From Perca fluviatilis (Eukaryota; Chordata; Actinopteri; Perciformes; Percidae): a DNA stretch of 64,000 nt. Where the stretch lies: positions 13,119,573 through 13,183,572 of the forward strand of contig NC_053129.1 of assembly GCF_010015445.1 (NCBI RefSeq), in the 5' to 3' direction. The notes under the pieces are model-generated. The model had not been told where the DNA came from, searched no databases, and worked only from the letters and a program-made list of their open reading frames with translations. The translations under genes were made by a program, and so were the position numbers. This document shows positions 13,934-26,230 of this stretch, in pieces (position 1 is the first letter of the stretch; each line of letters begins with the position of its first letter).

Positions 13934-15162
13934 TTAAAGTGACTATATGTAACTTTTTCATTTTTCTGACCTGTAACAGCAAACGAGACCAACATTGAAA
14001 AAAGAAAACGCCATTTTGATATTGTTTTTAGTACGGCCTCTGACCGGGTTCGATTCTTCCCGCGCAGTCACAGAATGATATTGCGGCAGGTACACGGCGC
14101 TACAGTAACACATTCTGATGGGTCACAGATTTCTTTGTAACACCGAAAAGCCTGTGTTAGCGTATCCAGCCTTTCGAGCCATGTGAGATATAGCAGGAGA
14201 TTTCTTTATATAGACCTAATGCCGGACCATCAAAGAAAAGAAGGAAATTAAACGAAGAACTAATAGCTAAAAGGGAAAGTGAAAGACAAAAAGGCGATTA
14301 CGCGAGTCACACTTGATCGGGATATCAACAGATGGAGACAATTACGGGATTGTAAAGGATTCAAACCCCACCCCGAAATGGCCCTCAGGTATGTAATACG
14401 TCTATTTCATTCATAAAATAACAATACAATGCACAATGTGGATTACGTTAAATTACGTCCATCTTCCATTTAGTGCGGACATTTTATTCCTTTTACTCTG
14501 TGTTAGCCTAATATTTTCTTTTCCCTTGTCCCCCTGTAATACTGTAAAGCATCCTTGGGTTTCATAAAATGCGCTATATTAATCTAAGTTATTACTACGT
14601 TGCTTACTACAACTAACTCTTAATGCTTTGGCTCGTGACACGGTGACAGGGTTACCCACTATGGCCACGCCAAGACCCGCCCTTCAATAGCATTCACACA
14701 CTACTAATTGGCCAGGCGTCCATGCTTACATGTACAGGTCCTATCCCCTGACCAATCCCCTAACCCTAACCTTAACCACTCAAGGTCAAATGCCTAACCC
14801 CAACCAATCGAGCTGCTTCGTAGGGCGGGTCTTGGCGTGGCCATAGTGGGATTCGTAATTTTGCACCCGGCGAAGCTCATGAGACATCCAAAGTAGGCTA
14901 AGTTACGGTATGCAACACTTGAAATGCAACGATGCATCTGTAATGTATTCTCTTATTGGAAATGAATGATTTTCTGTCTGAGCAAAATATTCATCGCAAC
15001 TATATGACCTCCCCGTAACGCTTACTGTAGTATACAGTGGGCAATACCGCACGGTAAAGAAAAGACCTTTACGACAGCAGGTGTGGTAAAAACACTACCG
15101 TATTTTGTCCAAAGCGGCTGCTAGAATCAACACAAACTGAAAGTCACATATAGCCACTTTAA
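13934..15162. mobile_element. TIR element with a second element nested in it
   Basis: The ends are imperfect inverted repeats of about 27 bp: AAAGTGACTATATGTAACTT at the left, and the complement of AAAGTGGCTATATGTGACTT at the right. TTAA abuts both ends, so a piggyBac-type TTAA target is possible but not proven. Around 14,220-14,390 there is a decayed lysine/arginine-rich reading frame with stops. A separate 196-bp inverted-repeat element (14,655-14,850) has inserted into it. Confidence 0.6.
14655..14850. mobile_element. Foldback MITE with telomere-like core
   Basis: A perfect 29-bp inverted repeat begins CCCACTATGGCCACGCC and is mirrored at 14,822-14,850. The middle holds CCCTAACCCTAACC-like sequence. 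There is no coding capacity. The near-perfect arms suggest a recent insertion. I do not see a clear target duplication. Confidence 0.75.
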
Positions 15163-18100
15163 TGGAATTAATTACACCTGTGCGTTCCCTGGTATGATGA
15201 CATGTCAAAATATCCGCTAATACAAAAGGTCTATTCAGTGATGGGAGTGGAGAAGGGCTGTGGACACGACTGTTTATTTGACTACGAGCTGTTTACAGAG
15301 ATGGTCGCTGTGGAGCTGAGCGACAGCATGAGAAAATACCTCCGATAATTTACGGACATGCAGAGAACTCAGCAGTGAACTGGCCTCCTTTGCTCGTCTC
15401 CCAGGACCTATGGGCATTGCTCCATAGCTAATGAGAAATGCCACTGACTCAATATCTTATAAAACTATTTTATAATATCCTACACAACGATCCCTAATCT
15501 TTTTTATTTGTAGTTATTTTGCTCATTTGGCCCTTGGTGTCACCATGTCATGATTTGAGGGATACATGCAATGTTATCTAAATTTAGATGTATATGAAAT
15601 CACCTACTCTTTTTTAGTCAATTTTTAAAAAGTACACCCGCCCAGTGTATTATGTGATTTTCTTTACAAAATACACATTTTGTCCAGTGTGACAGGAGGA
15701 TAGTGAGAATATGTGTTCAAGAATTTTAGAGAATGCTTATCGACACTGTACTTTTTTTTAATTCAAAAGAAAGTTGACCAAGCAGTAAGCATGCTGCCAT
15801 TTTTCCAGTAAATCCAACTTGAACAGTCTAGTACATACACACACGGCAACTGCCCAGTACAACTGCTGTCTTCAACTAGTGACCACTGAGTGGCTCCCCA
15901 AATTTTGTCCTGGAATTAACATTACATTTTACTACTTTTAGGCCAACAAAATAAAAAAACCCTCCATTAGACCTCCATACAGAGAAAGCAACATTTAACA
16001 GTTAACTAAACACAAACAAATGTGAAAAATCCAAGTAAGAACTTTTTTTTTTTTTTTCAGTTTCTGGTCATAATTGTCGGAGAGTGTTGAGAGGGCGGTC
16101 TTAAGAATTTATAAAAATTCTGGCAACAGCTATGACTACAACTATGAAACTATATAGACCGCAGTTAAGAGCCATGATCCCCAGCACCTGGAAAGATTAT
16201 CCAATTCAAAAATCCCCTCCTGCATGTATGAGGACAAAGAAAAACTGCTAGGGCACCGTCATCTTTTGTGCAATAATAGTGTAGAGATGTTATGACCCCG
16301 TTTACGCTCATGCTAAAATGACTTATCATTCTTCTAACTATCGACCATGAATCTGCAGCTCGAGTTGTCAGCTGACTATTAGTTCAGAGCACCTCCTGCT
16401 GATAAAACAATGATCACCACCTGAACCTTTTGTTAAACAGAGCTGAACATTGTTGGGTTGTATAACCAATAAAACTGATCATCGGAAGAGCCTAAAGACG
16501 TAAACAATGAAAATCTCCATTTATTGTCTTTTCTCATTCTATCAGCATCTGTTTTTAACAGGGAAGGAGATTTGTGTAGGGAAATAAAAAAAATGAAGTT
16601 TGACTTTCTCCCCCCCCCCTTTCACAATAAAGTCCTCGACAGATGCAGCTGTGGACACACAGAGTGCACGCTGCATGTTTTATCGCCTTCACCCATAAAT
16701 AAAAAACGCAGAGTGGAAGAAATACAGTCAAAATATATGATTTATGGCAATGGGCACAGGAGGGAGTCTGGAGATTTCTTGGACAATATGAAAATAAAAC
16801 TGCAATAAAACTGCACGGGCCTTGATTGTGGTCTAGAGAGAGACATGGAGGGCCTCCAACACAGCTAACTTTATTACTTCATCTGAGAGAGTGAGAGAGA
16901 GCGAGAGAGACATCAACGGATTCAGAGACTATTACAGTCAAATCTTTTCCCCTAATGACCACAGTCTCCATCTAAGGACCCCCAGACTCTTTTCACCCAA
17001 CAACCAGGGACACAGACAGTGGAGCGCAAAACCTCTTCAATTCAGTTTAGCCAGCTTTTTATTTATGCAACCAACCGATTTTTTGGTTTACATAAATCTT
17101 TACAACATCATTTCATGGCAAGCACAGTAAGTTCTATTAAACGCAATGTTCTTATATAAACAGAGAAGAAGAATTAATGCTTTTAAGGGTAAAATGGATT
17201 CTTGTGTATTTGCATTTAGCACAACATCGCAGCACCCAACTACGGTATGTTGCTCTAAGCATTGAAAATCATTGTGAGAGAGCCATCTTTCTGGTCAGAG
17301 GAGGGGAAGAAAAAGAGAGACAACAGAGCGAGAGGACACACATTGTTGAAGTGGTTAGAGCAACAGATAGCTCGGCGATGGGTGAAAACGGTCTTCAAAG
17401 GAAAATGCTCTGGACTTCCATGGAGATTTAACAGTAAAGGGCCTCTTCTCTGCCTCGTTCTCTCTCGTATGAAAACAGCCTATTGTAGGGTGCTGCATCC
17501 CTCTTGGCCGGAGCTGCGCATCAGAGCTAAAGTTTCACAGAGCATACCGGGGGACCGGCGAAACCGGAGACAATAACAACAAATATGGCCTTGTATTTTT
17601 AGGTTGTGATTATAAAGCCCATTTCACAGTTTTAATACTCCAGGGAAACCAAACAAACTTTGTCCAGAATTGGATCAAATCTCTGCTGTTCCCAAATCTC
17701 TTTGAAAAATGAAAGAAGAGGGCAAATAATAGGCCTACAGAACATAGAGAGACTGCAGTTTACATGGCTTCCAAAACGACAGATTAATGAGATACACAAA
17801 GCAATGCCTTCTCTAAGCAAAGTAGTATTATCGTAATTTAGCTTATTTTGACACAATTAGATCCTTTTGCATTATGATTACTATATCCTTTACTATATTT
17901 GACTGTTATCACTTTTACCTCATTACTTAGACCCCTAAAAAGTTTGGCATTTAATCATTAAACCCTGCTTTAAAACATTTAAACTAACTGAGGAAATGAT
18001 ATTAATCAAATATTACATCTACATATTTATGTATTTGTAAGTAACTGATAATCACAATAAGCCAACTACAACTATTATTATTAGTCTCCTCTTTGGACTA

Positions 18101-19313
18101 CCAGAAGACCTTAAATATTTGATAGAATTATTTTCAAAAGTGGTAGAAAGTGGACAACTTAAATAATAATAAAAAATTTCTTCAAAAGGATCTGCACTTT
18201 CATACTTAAGACTGTACATATGTAAAGGTCTGTACTTATCCAATCACTGCATATGTGCTGCCATATTTTTACTATGCTATTATGTTATACTTTGTTGCCA
18301 TCTACTGACCAAACAGAGATACTGACAAACCCAAGTGATACACATTGGGTACTCCCATTTCCCCACACTTTAACTGTCAACAGTGACACACATCTGTGGA
18401 AATGGCACAAAGGTATGTTTGCTGATGATAAACCTACAAGTAAAGTCTTGATGTATAACTGTAAATAGCTGCATTTGTATAGCTCTTTACAATATGCATC
18501 TCGTACACACACACACACACACAATCATCAAAACCATTTTCTATTTGACATTTCCCATTAATAAACTTCAACGGTCAATATTTCATTAAGGAAGTAATAT
18601 TTTTTTAATGTTCCATATCACACAGGATTGTGTCAGGGGACCCAAAACACAAATAGTCATTAAAACATTTTGAGAAGAAATAAGCCTGTGCATTATGGAA
18701 AGTTGCTATCCTCTGAAAATCTTCTTTTAGGTATTGTCTAGATGTGCAGAAAGGTATTAAGGAGGTCTTCTTTGCATGCAACTCTACTTCTGCTATTAAT
18801 AATACTAATCAAAAACCCTGTGCAGAGCTGGACACAGCCATTTATGGGATCAATTAAACAAAAGGAAACTATTCCCACGTTATATCTTCCGAATACCCAC
18901 CAAGAGCCCACATGTTTGAACTAAAGAAAACGTATTTATGTTCAATGCAGTCACACATTTAGTGTCATATACTCTAAATCAAACTGTTGCACGGACTTAT
19001 GTCTTTTAAACACAATCTAAAGAACTAACAGAGCCACTGTACCATCCACCATAATAATTTGGTCACACTGAAGACTGGCCACACCACAAACATACGCTCA
19101 GTTTATATCCAAACATATTGTAAAAAGTAAGACTTTCATTTAGTTTCAATTTGACATAAGCCTTGCTCTATATGCCTATATATATAAACTTGTTGACTCA
19201 AAACTCCATGAGAAATGGATGAAGAATAAAATAAACACGCCAAACTGTATTTGAACCGAAAGGTAGCCTACAGACCATTTTCATAACAACCTATTTTGAC
19301 TAGTCAGCAAGGG

Positions 19314-19440
<127 letters not shown>

Positions 19441-20449
19441 TGCTGGTGTTGTTTCTGTTTAGAGGAATAACGTTACCTACCTGCTACATGTGCTTGTCAG
19501 TCTTTTCTTCCAAGCCATCGACCAAATATTTTTTTAGCTAGCAACTAGGAAAGAAGGTTAAAAACAAAACATGTAAATGAACCTATAAGTCAATAAATAA
19601 TTCCGTTAAAAGTCAGAATTTACCTTAAATGTCATGTTTAGCGTCGGAGAGTTTGTTTCTACAATGGCGGAATATGTTATTTAGAAAAGCAATTGCTGAC
19701 TTGGGCTAGCTACTTGTTTGATATTCTTTGCGATATAGCTAGGCCTAATGTTAGAAACATTGCCTCTAATTAGGCTATATAATTCAAACGGATGTTGGTT
19801 TAAACGCAAACAATGTGAAAATAACTAAAAAAATAAATGTCAGCCTTAGCTGGGCCGACGTAGTTAAAGCTTGATATTTATTTAGGATTTTTTTTTTTAA
19901 AGTATGTTAAGTTGCGAGTGTGTCACGCATGCGTCGTGTTTACTTGGCAGGGGAACAAAAAATCACAGGTGCGATATAAGATATATATGTCAATGTATAA
20001 GCTTTCTTTTACTGTCTATGGATATAAGGGACCGAATCACGTGATCACACGTTGTGAAACAAAATGATCATAACATTATATACACTACAGTCTTACTTCT
20101 AGAACATTGCAATAAATATGCAGTTATATCCAGAAACTCGATATAGATCAATTACATTGTACATTATTTAGAGGCCAAATAGGCTAGCTAGTGTACAGAA
20201 ATTACAATAAATAGGCTACACATCATCCATAAACATACACATCATAAAAAAAGGAAAATAAAATAAGGTAGGCTACCTCATAGATTTTTTATATATACAA
20301 AAATACATTTAAAAATCCAAGATGTAACAAAAATGAATAAAATGAAGGCCCATGTTAAAAAATAAATTTAAAAAAAGGCCTACAAGTCCCAAGGTGCATT
20401 TCGCCTAATACCATAGCAGCAGGAAGTTGGTTTGTTGTCTACTGCCGTC

Positions 20450-21378
20450 ATGAATCATGATGGACAGAGTCGAGTCTTCGCTGCGATACTACCGGCTGCT
20501 GGTCGGGAATTCCCCGGTAATGAAAGAGAGCAGGGACTCGAAGTGCGAGCGGTTCATCGTCAAAGTCCCAGTAACCGGGCACGGGAGGTCCAGGTCACGG
20601 GGACAGCGGAGGTTTGCTGCCCGGCGGACCGAGTGTCGGTGCGGGTCAGCGTGGGCAACAGCAAAGAGTCCGTCAACGATGTGACCAACAGCGTTTCACG
20701 GCGACTTGAATACATTTTACAAGCTGTCAGGTGAAAACATACGCAAAGGTTCAACAATAGAACTACAACGAAGTAGACCAGTAGTTTACTGGTAAGCAGT
20801 AAACTTTAAGCTAGCTAGCTAGCTAGCTAGTTAGCTTACGGTGCTGTAGTGTTTGTAATAGCCACTGTAAAAGTTGTTTAGGTTCTATCTATTAAACAGT
20901 TGGCTTTTGCGCTCAGTGCAGTAGCTAGTAAAAGTAGCCAAAGGTGGATAAAAACAACAACAAAAAAAAGTATATATTTTCCTGTAAAATGTGCTGGAAT
21001 ATAAGTTTCATTGCAGTGAATGTAATAGTTTTCCATTTCCATCCAATTGTTCTGCTTAGACAACATGGTGTCAGTGACAAAGACACCTCAGTGAGAAGGT
21101 TTCTCCACCGAGAGGCAGAGCAGTATCATTTGGAAGCAGAGGTGGAGTATTTGGTTATTAACCTTTCACTGACCCTACAGCAGATCCAGTATGTGTGTGT
21201 TGAGTTGTATATGACAGTGTAACAAAATGTCCCCACAGGTCGTGGTCACTTTCTCAGATTTTGATAAGATGGAGCGAGTATGTAGTGTCCTGCTGGAAAA
21301 GCTGGACCAGAGTGTCTGTGTGGGAACACCAGAGTTCTACCACAGTGCTGAAAGCCTGAGTCTAATGAGGTATTTAAA

Positions 21379-21468
<90 letters not shown>

Positions 21469-21817
21469 ACCAGCACTGTAATATCTGGACACACTTCTCC
21501 TTATTTTGATTACTTTTAGCAATTGTAACTCGTGTGTGTTTGTCTATGCTCTTAGGCGGCGTGCGTGTGTGTCAGCAGTTGAAAATGCTCAGCAGAAGGC
21601 CTGCGAAGTCAGTGAGCTCCTGGGGCAAACTCTGGGTTCCCCCCTTCTGGTCAGAGAGGAGGAGACAAAAGAGTGGAGAAGTGAGGATGAGGAGGATGGA
21701 GGCAGATGCCAGGGTGCTGCATCCCTTCCTCACCTTCCCCGTAGACCCACAATCACCGCCTCCTCGCGGGTGTCCGTCTCCTTCGGCCTCAGAGACAAAA
21801 GCAGGAAAAAACTCTAA
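20450..21817 (+). CDS. irak1bp1: IRAK1BP1, interleukin-1 receptor-associated kinase 1-binding protein 1
   Basis: There are four coding exons, 20450-20730, 21060-21141, 21239-21369 and 21556-21817. All junctions are GT-AG and in phase, giving 251 residues against 260 in human as recalled. The family (also called SIMPL) binds IRAK1 and promotes NF-kB p65 activity downstream of TNF/IL-1 signalling, in cytoplasm and nucleus. Recognisable blocks are REVQVTGTAEV (exon 1), HREAEQYHLEAEV (exons 2-3), SDFDKMERVC and PEFYHSAESL (exon 3), and ACVSAVENAQQKACEVSELL followed by REEETKEW (exon 4). Together they form the SIMPL/DUF541 domain. The tail ends in basic residues (DKSRKKL), as in mammals. I chose the ATG at 20450 because SRVFAAILP after it aligns with the mammalian N-terminus; a second ATG at 20458 is in another frame. 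Intron 1 contains an AGCT tandem (about 20,810-20,832), and intron 3 is mostly an (AC)n array. The gene faces the next gene tail-to-tail. Confidence 0.93.
21382..21467. repeat. (AC)n microsatellite in IRAK1BP1 intron 3
   Basis: A pure AC array of 86 bp starts 12 bp after the donor of exon 3 and fills about half of the 186-bp intron. CA-rich intron sequence near a 5' splice site is a known class of splicing modulator, but any effect here is inference. Confidence 0.95.
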
Positions 21818-21904
21818 AGACATCTGTCACTGGAACCCCCCCCTCGCCTCCCCTCCCCACTGAACTCATGAAACCAAGGAGCGGATTGTCACAGTTTAAT
21901 GTAT

Positions 21905-21910
21905 TTTATT
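21905..21910 (-). terminator. Possible polyadenylation signal of the YccV-domain gene
   Basis: AATAAA on the minus strand, about 590 bp beyond the stop codon of the convergent gene. I saw no closer canonical signal. If used, this 3' UTR would overlap the last part of the IRAK1BP1 transcript. Confidence 0.4.
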
Positions 21911-21928
21911 GCTTAGTCATGATGGCTG

Positions 21929-21934
21929 AATAAA
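21929..21934 (+). terminator. IRAK1BP1 polyadenylation signal
   Basis: AATAAA lies 112 bp after the stop codon, and a T/GT-rich stretch follows within 25 bp. It is the first canonical signal downstream of the gene on this strand. Confidence 0.75.
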
Positions 21935-22455
21935 AGTGCAGTTTTTCAAGATTTTTTTCTACCTCAGCCAACCTCAGTCTTGTAAACAGAAAAAAAACGA
22001 CAGATTTAAAAGCAATTTTGTCATTTCAAGCATTTACTGTTATCATTTAACTTAAAATCAAGCAAACATTAAATTAAATGTTTTTAGCTCTATTTTTTTT
22101 TGGCACATCAAATCAAAACACTTTTATATTTGTACACTTCAAAGTAATAAAAATGTACATACTGTAACAACATTTCATAAGCGAGTCCCAGGGTTATTCC
22201 AAATCCGCAAAAGACACCCTCGCATCGAGATCCAGCAAGGAAGGATTTGATAATTATCCTCAATCTGCTCAACACTTGGGCTTCCAGTCATTTCGACAAA
22301 GATTGATAGATTCCAGTAGATTTCTTAGACAAATAAAGAACTTGAGAATTGTCCCTTATTAGACACCTTTGAAAAAGTCAGAAAACACACACAGAAGGGA
22401 TAGCCAGGTTTCCTCTGGTGTTTTTAACATTGCATATCTCATGTCACCTGTATGA

Positions 22456-22459
<4 letters not shown>

Positions 22460-22486
<27 letters not shown>
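22460..22486. repeat. (CA)n microsatellite just past a stop codon
   Basis: A short CA array 10 bp beyond the stop of the minus-strand YccV-domain gene, hence within its 3' UTR as a TG repeat. Confidence 0.9.
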
Positions 22487-22495
22487 GCTGAACAG

Positions 22496-24946
22496 TCAGG
22501 CGTCCTCATTCCCATCCTCAGGGAAGAGCTCTCTAAGCCAGGGCTGCATGACGAACCGCTCCCCGTCAAAATGCGTGAAGTAGTTCTCCAAGGTGGGAAT
22601 GTCCGGCTACAAACGTCCCAACAGTGAGTCCAAGGTGTATTGAATGGGAGTGATTTTGTGCGTTTATGTGCTGTGATGTTCAGTACGTACCCTCATCCCA
22701 GTGATGCGGTCCAGTTGTGTCTGAGGCAAGTATCCAACGAACACAGAGGAGGGTCCAGGCCCGTTGAACAGTACTTTATAATGAGGAGTCTTCTCTGCTT
22801 TGGGACCCTGCACGCACACGCACACAGTCACAGAACTACTTTCCAACATTATGAAATGTCAATGCCAATACTGAGTTTGTGAAACCCAAAGTTAGTAAAG
22901 GGGGGGAAAACAATTAGATGGATTTTCAAAAGCTGCTAACCTCAGAGCTGGAATACATTCTGTCGACCCACTGTGGAGGGGCTCGCAGCTCAGAGTCCCA
23001 GCTCACCACCACCCCAACCATATGGCCCTTCCTCTCCATCACCACCTCTCCAACCCGCAGAAACACGTACGGAGGACGAGGGCTGCGCACTTTCTTGGAT
23101 GCTGCAGGGATCAACACAGAACAACAAGAGAATCCTGTGAGGCAATTATTTGAACTTGTGCCGCATTCATTGCAGTCAAATTGAACCTACCGGTTACTCA
23201 TGGTCTTATCTTTTTCACTTGAACATGGAAGTACAAAATAACACAAAATTGCTTGCAACAGACTCCTTACATTCTTTCTGAATATAACCACTGACCAAAA
23301 CTTTCCAAATATATCGTAGGTATTGTATACAGACACAAACCTCCAAAGAATTCCTGGTCGTTGTCAAAAATCATGGCCTCTATGGCAAGCGACTCTTGTG
23401 GCACTTCCTGTCCGAAGTCAAACAAAGACCTTTGGAAGGCAAAAATATTGTCAGTCTGGACATACAAGTGACTAGCCTGTTGTTACAAAAACTGTAACAT
23501 TATACATCACTTTTAAAAAGGTCCTGGAGGTGGTTTTTTTTTTTAAGTGCAAACAAACATTCCATACTTGACTTTGGACATCTGCTGGTCTGCCCAGTCT
23601 ATCCATGTAGTGAAGTTGAGGTGAGATGTTCTCCAATCTTTCCAAATTCTAAGCAACCTAAAACACCATAGTTATTGATTAATTATATAAAAAACACTAG
23701 CTCTTCAACAGGTGACCTGTTGCTTGATATTTGACAGATGTTAAAATATGTCTGAAATCAGAATGAACTAACATATTATTAGCAAAGAGGAATCGGCCAA
23801 TTCGTCCAAAAAAAAAGCAAACATTTAATTTACATAACATTTATGATACCTAAGTAAGGTAGCCAGCCACAGATACAGTGGAGCAAAACAAACCTAGGGG
23901 TTAATAACAGATGTGTACCCACTCAATCGTCATTCTCTGGGACATGATTTCATGCTAATCGAATGGGTTTGTAGCTTGAAAGAAGCTAGCGCGGACCGCT
24001 GATTAGCTTACAGCGCTAGTATTCGGGGCACAGGGAAAGCAAAAACAAATCGCTATTTATACCACTAAAAAGGCTCAAAATATCAGACAGTTAATTAAAA
24101 AGATAGTTTAGAAAGACAGTAGCTCCCAAGACGACGGCCGCCTGTATACGAGAACGCGACGGTCTTTATAATCTCTCTTTTTAATAAACTGTCTGTACGC
24201 TTACAATGTTCTCAATGCTTCGGTTAACATTTAAGGACCTTCATTATGCTAGCGTTGAAGTGTGGTGATATTTTGAGCCTTTTTAGTGGTATAAATAGCA
24301 ATTTGTTTTTACTTTCCCTGTGCCCGAATACTAGCGCTGTAAGCTAATCAGCGGTCCGCGCTAGCGTCTTTCAACCTACAAACACATTCGATTAGCATGA
24401 AATCATGTCCCAGAGAACGATCGAGTGGGTACACATCTGTTATTAACCCCTACGTTTGTTTTGCGCTGGAATTGTCCTTTAATTTTCACTGTGCCTTCCA
24501 CATGTACAGTATGTTGAACATTAAAATATGATGTATATCCATCCATCCATTTCATCCATCTGGCCCAGTTTAATATACAACAATTTTAAAAAAAAAAAGG
24601 GGCTCCTTTTTTTTTTTTTTTTTAGTTAATTGGTTTTTGTCCATCACCCATTATATATTTTATTTTTATTTTTTTTATATTTTCGAATTACACATGAATT
24701 AATGAAGGCCATTTATTTAATAAAAAATAAAAAATAAATTCCAAATCCACAGACTTGCTCTTCCTCATTCAAAGTAGATACACCCTACTACACTGACGCA
24801 TGCTTCGCGCACGGATCTTACCGTGTGCTCGCGTGGTAGCGCTGCGCCGCCGTGGAGCCGCTCCAGCGGGAGATGAAGTACTGCGCGGGCACGGCGGAGA
24901 GCAGCAGCACGAGCTGCAGCACCGCCGTGGCCGTGAGCTGAGGCAT
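22496..24946 (-). CDS. Secreted-looking protein with YccV/HspQ-like (hemimethylated-DNA-binding) domain
   Basis: There are six exons in transcript order: 24946-24822, 23657-23568, 23429-23341, 23101-22941, 22807-22691 and 22606-22496. All are GT-AG and in phase, giving 230 residues. Residues 1-21 form a hydrophobic leader (LQLVLLLSAVPA) that looks like a signal peptide with cleavage near A21, so entry into the secretory pathway is inferred. Residues about 100-215 resemble the YccV-like domain of bacterial HspQ/YccV and vertebrate FBXO21: FLRVGEVVMERKGHMVGVVV, then SWDSELRAPPQWVDRM, YKVLF, and YFTHFDGERFVMQPWL with an LFPED end. The start at 24946 is the first ATG upstream of the leader in this frame, 14 bp after a short GC-rich stretch. 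The substrate and function are unknown to me; the domain name reflects a bacterial relative and does not show DNA binding here. The neighbours are IRAK1BP1 (convergent) and PHIP (same strand, its 3' end about 0.8 kb upstream). Intron 1 holds a foldback transposon. Confidence 0.85.
23877..24478. mobile_element. Large foldback (inverted-repeat) element
   Basis: Arms of about 205 bp face each other: 23,879-24,090, including GGGGTTAATAACAGATGTGT and TCAGCGGTCCGCGCTAGC-type sequence, is mirrored at about 24,268-24,475. The 180-bp centre is unrelated. The element lies wholly in intron 1 of the YccV-domain gene. There is no transposase. Arm identity is high, with a few substitutions, so the copy is fairly young. 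Confidence 0.8.
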
Positions 24947-25054
24947 GGCCGCGCAGCTGGCACCTGCAGACGGAAACGCCGCACGTCAGGTGAATGTGGT
25001 GAAGGTGTGACACCCAAAGCTAAAATCAGTCCAAAGTTGACGTGTAAGCCATAT

Positions 25055-25062
25055 CTTTTATA
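25055..25062 (-). promoter_or_regulatory. TATA box of the YccV-domain gene
   Basis: TATAAAAG on the minus strand lies 109 bp before the start codon at 24946. A start of transcription about 30 bp further on would leave a 5' leader of roughly 80 bp. The surrounding 24.8-25.6 kb is noticeably more GC-rich than its flanks. An additional 5' UTR exon cannot be excluded. Confidence 0.4.
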
Positions 25063-25744
25063 GAAGTCACAGCGAGGAGCCTTTACCGAGTCGTTACGGA
25101 GCCGGCCTTCTGCTGTGAGCTGACACTTTCTCTGTTGGGTAGGCTAAACTTAACTGGCAGGCACAATGACAGGTTCAACATCAAATTATGGGGAAGTAAA
25201 ACGTTGATATACAACATTTGGCGCTGCAGAAACTTCGAGAAAAATGCAAGTCAAACCCCGCTATTGTCAAAGCACGTTAACTATTAGTATGGCCCTTACC
25301 TCGTAATTAAAATCCAAAGCCTTTTCTCCAACTATCTGCCAAACATTGCGTCTGAGAGACGGAAACCGACTGACACTCTTTCACTTCTGTTTTATTTACA
25401 TAAACCACACTCTCGCCCATGCTGCTGACACCTGTTTATTTAAATTTGTCGTCAGAAGTGCCAAGCAGGTAGTCTGCCCAATCGCCGCAGCCCACGGAGA
25501 AACCTGCGGACCTTTAGCGGCTCGCCACGTCAGGGAGAGCCGAACCCGTGAGCTGTTCCGGGCGGGGAACTGGCTTGTCACGCAGTTACGCTTTAGCAAC
25601 GCAAGGGAGGGGAAGGGGGTTGGGGGGGGGAGGCAACAGCATGTCGAATTTCACTGATCAGAGATTTTTTATGTAGGTTGTAGGCCTAGTGTAGTTTTAC
25701 TTTAAAGAGAAGAAACAAATCAGCCAGAAAAAAACACATATGAT

Positions 25745-25750
25745 TTTATT
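25745..25750 (-). terminator. Candidate distal PHIP polyadenylation signal
   Basis: AATAAA in the minus sense. A second copy is at 25871-25876. These are the last canonical signals before the GC-rich promoter region of the next gene at about 25.6 kb. Confidence 0.4.
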
Positions 25751-26129
25751 TTTAAAAAGCCCACAAAGACTGCAATTTAATGTGTATTGTAATATGATTT
25801 TATAGTATTAAAAAAAAAATTCAAATGACACAATTAACAGGAAAGAAAAGTGGATATGGAAACACAACTGTTTATTTACTTAAAATATTGGTATGAACTA
25901 ACAGGACAGCAGTACTCCCCTACACATACATTCTAGCTTTATGCTTTTTCTTTTTTTTTTGCATTAATTCCTTTATATATATAAAAAGTATCCAAACTAA
26001 CAAAGACATATTCTTCGATCCATTCACGTGAAAGAGACCCCCGATCCCCTTGTCCTTTCCAGTCCCACGTCCTCATAAAACTTAAAAACATCCCAAAAAC
26101 GCTTCCTGGTGGCTCACATGCAGACACTT

Positions 26130-26230
<101 letters not shown>

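Noticed and set aside
16524..16808. 94-codon plus-strand open frame with a CSCGHTECTLH stretch
   Set aside because: The Cys/His spacing is suggestive, but no domain is recognisable, the surrounding sequence is AT-rich with homopolymers, and no exon borders support it.
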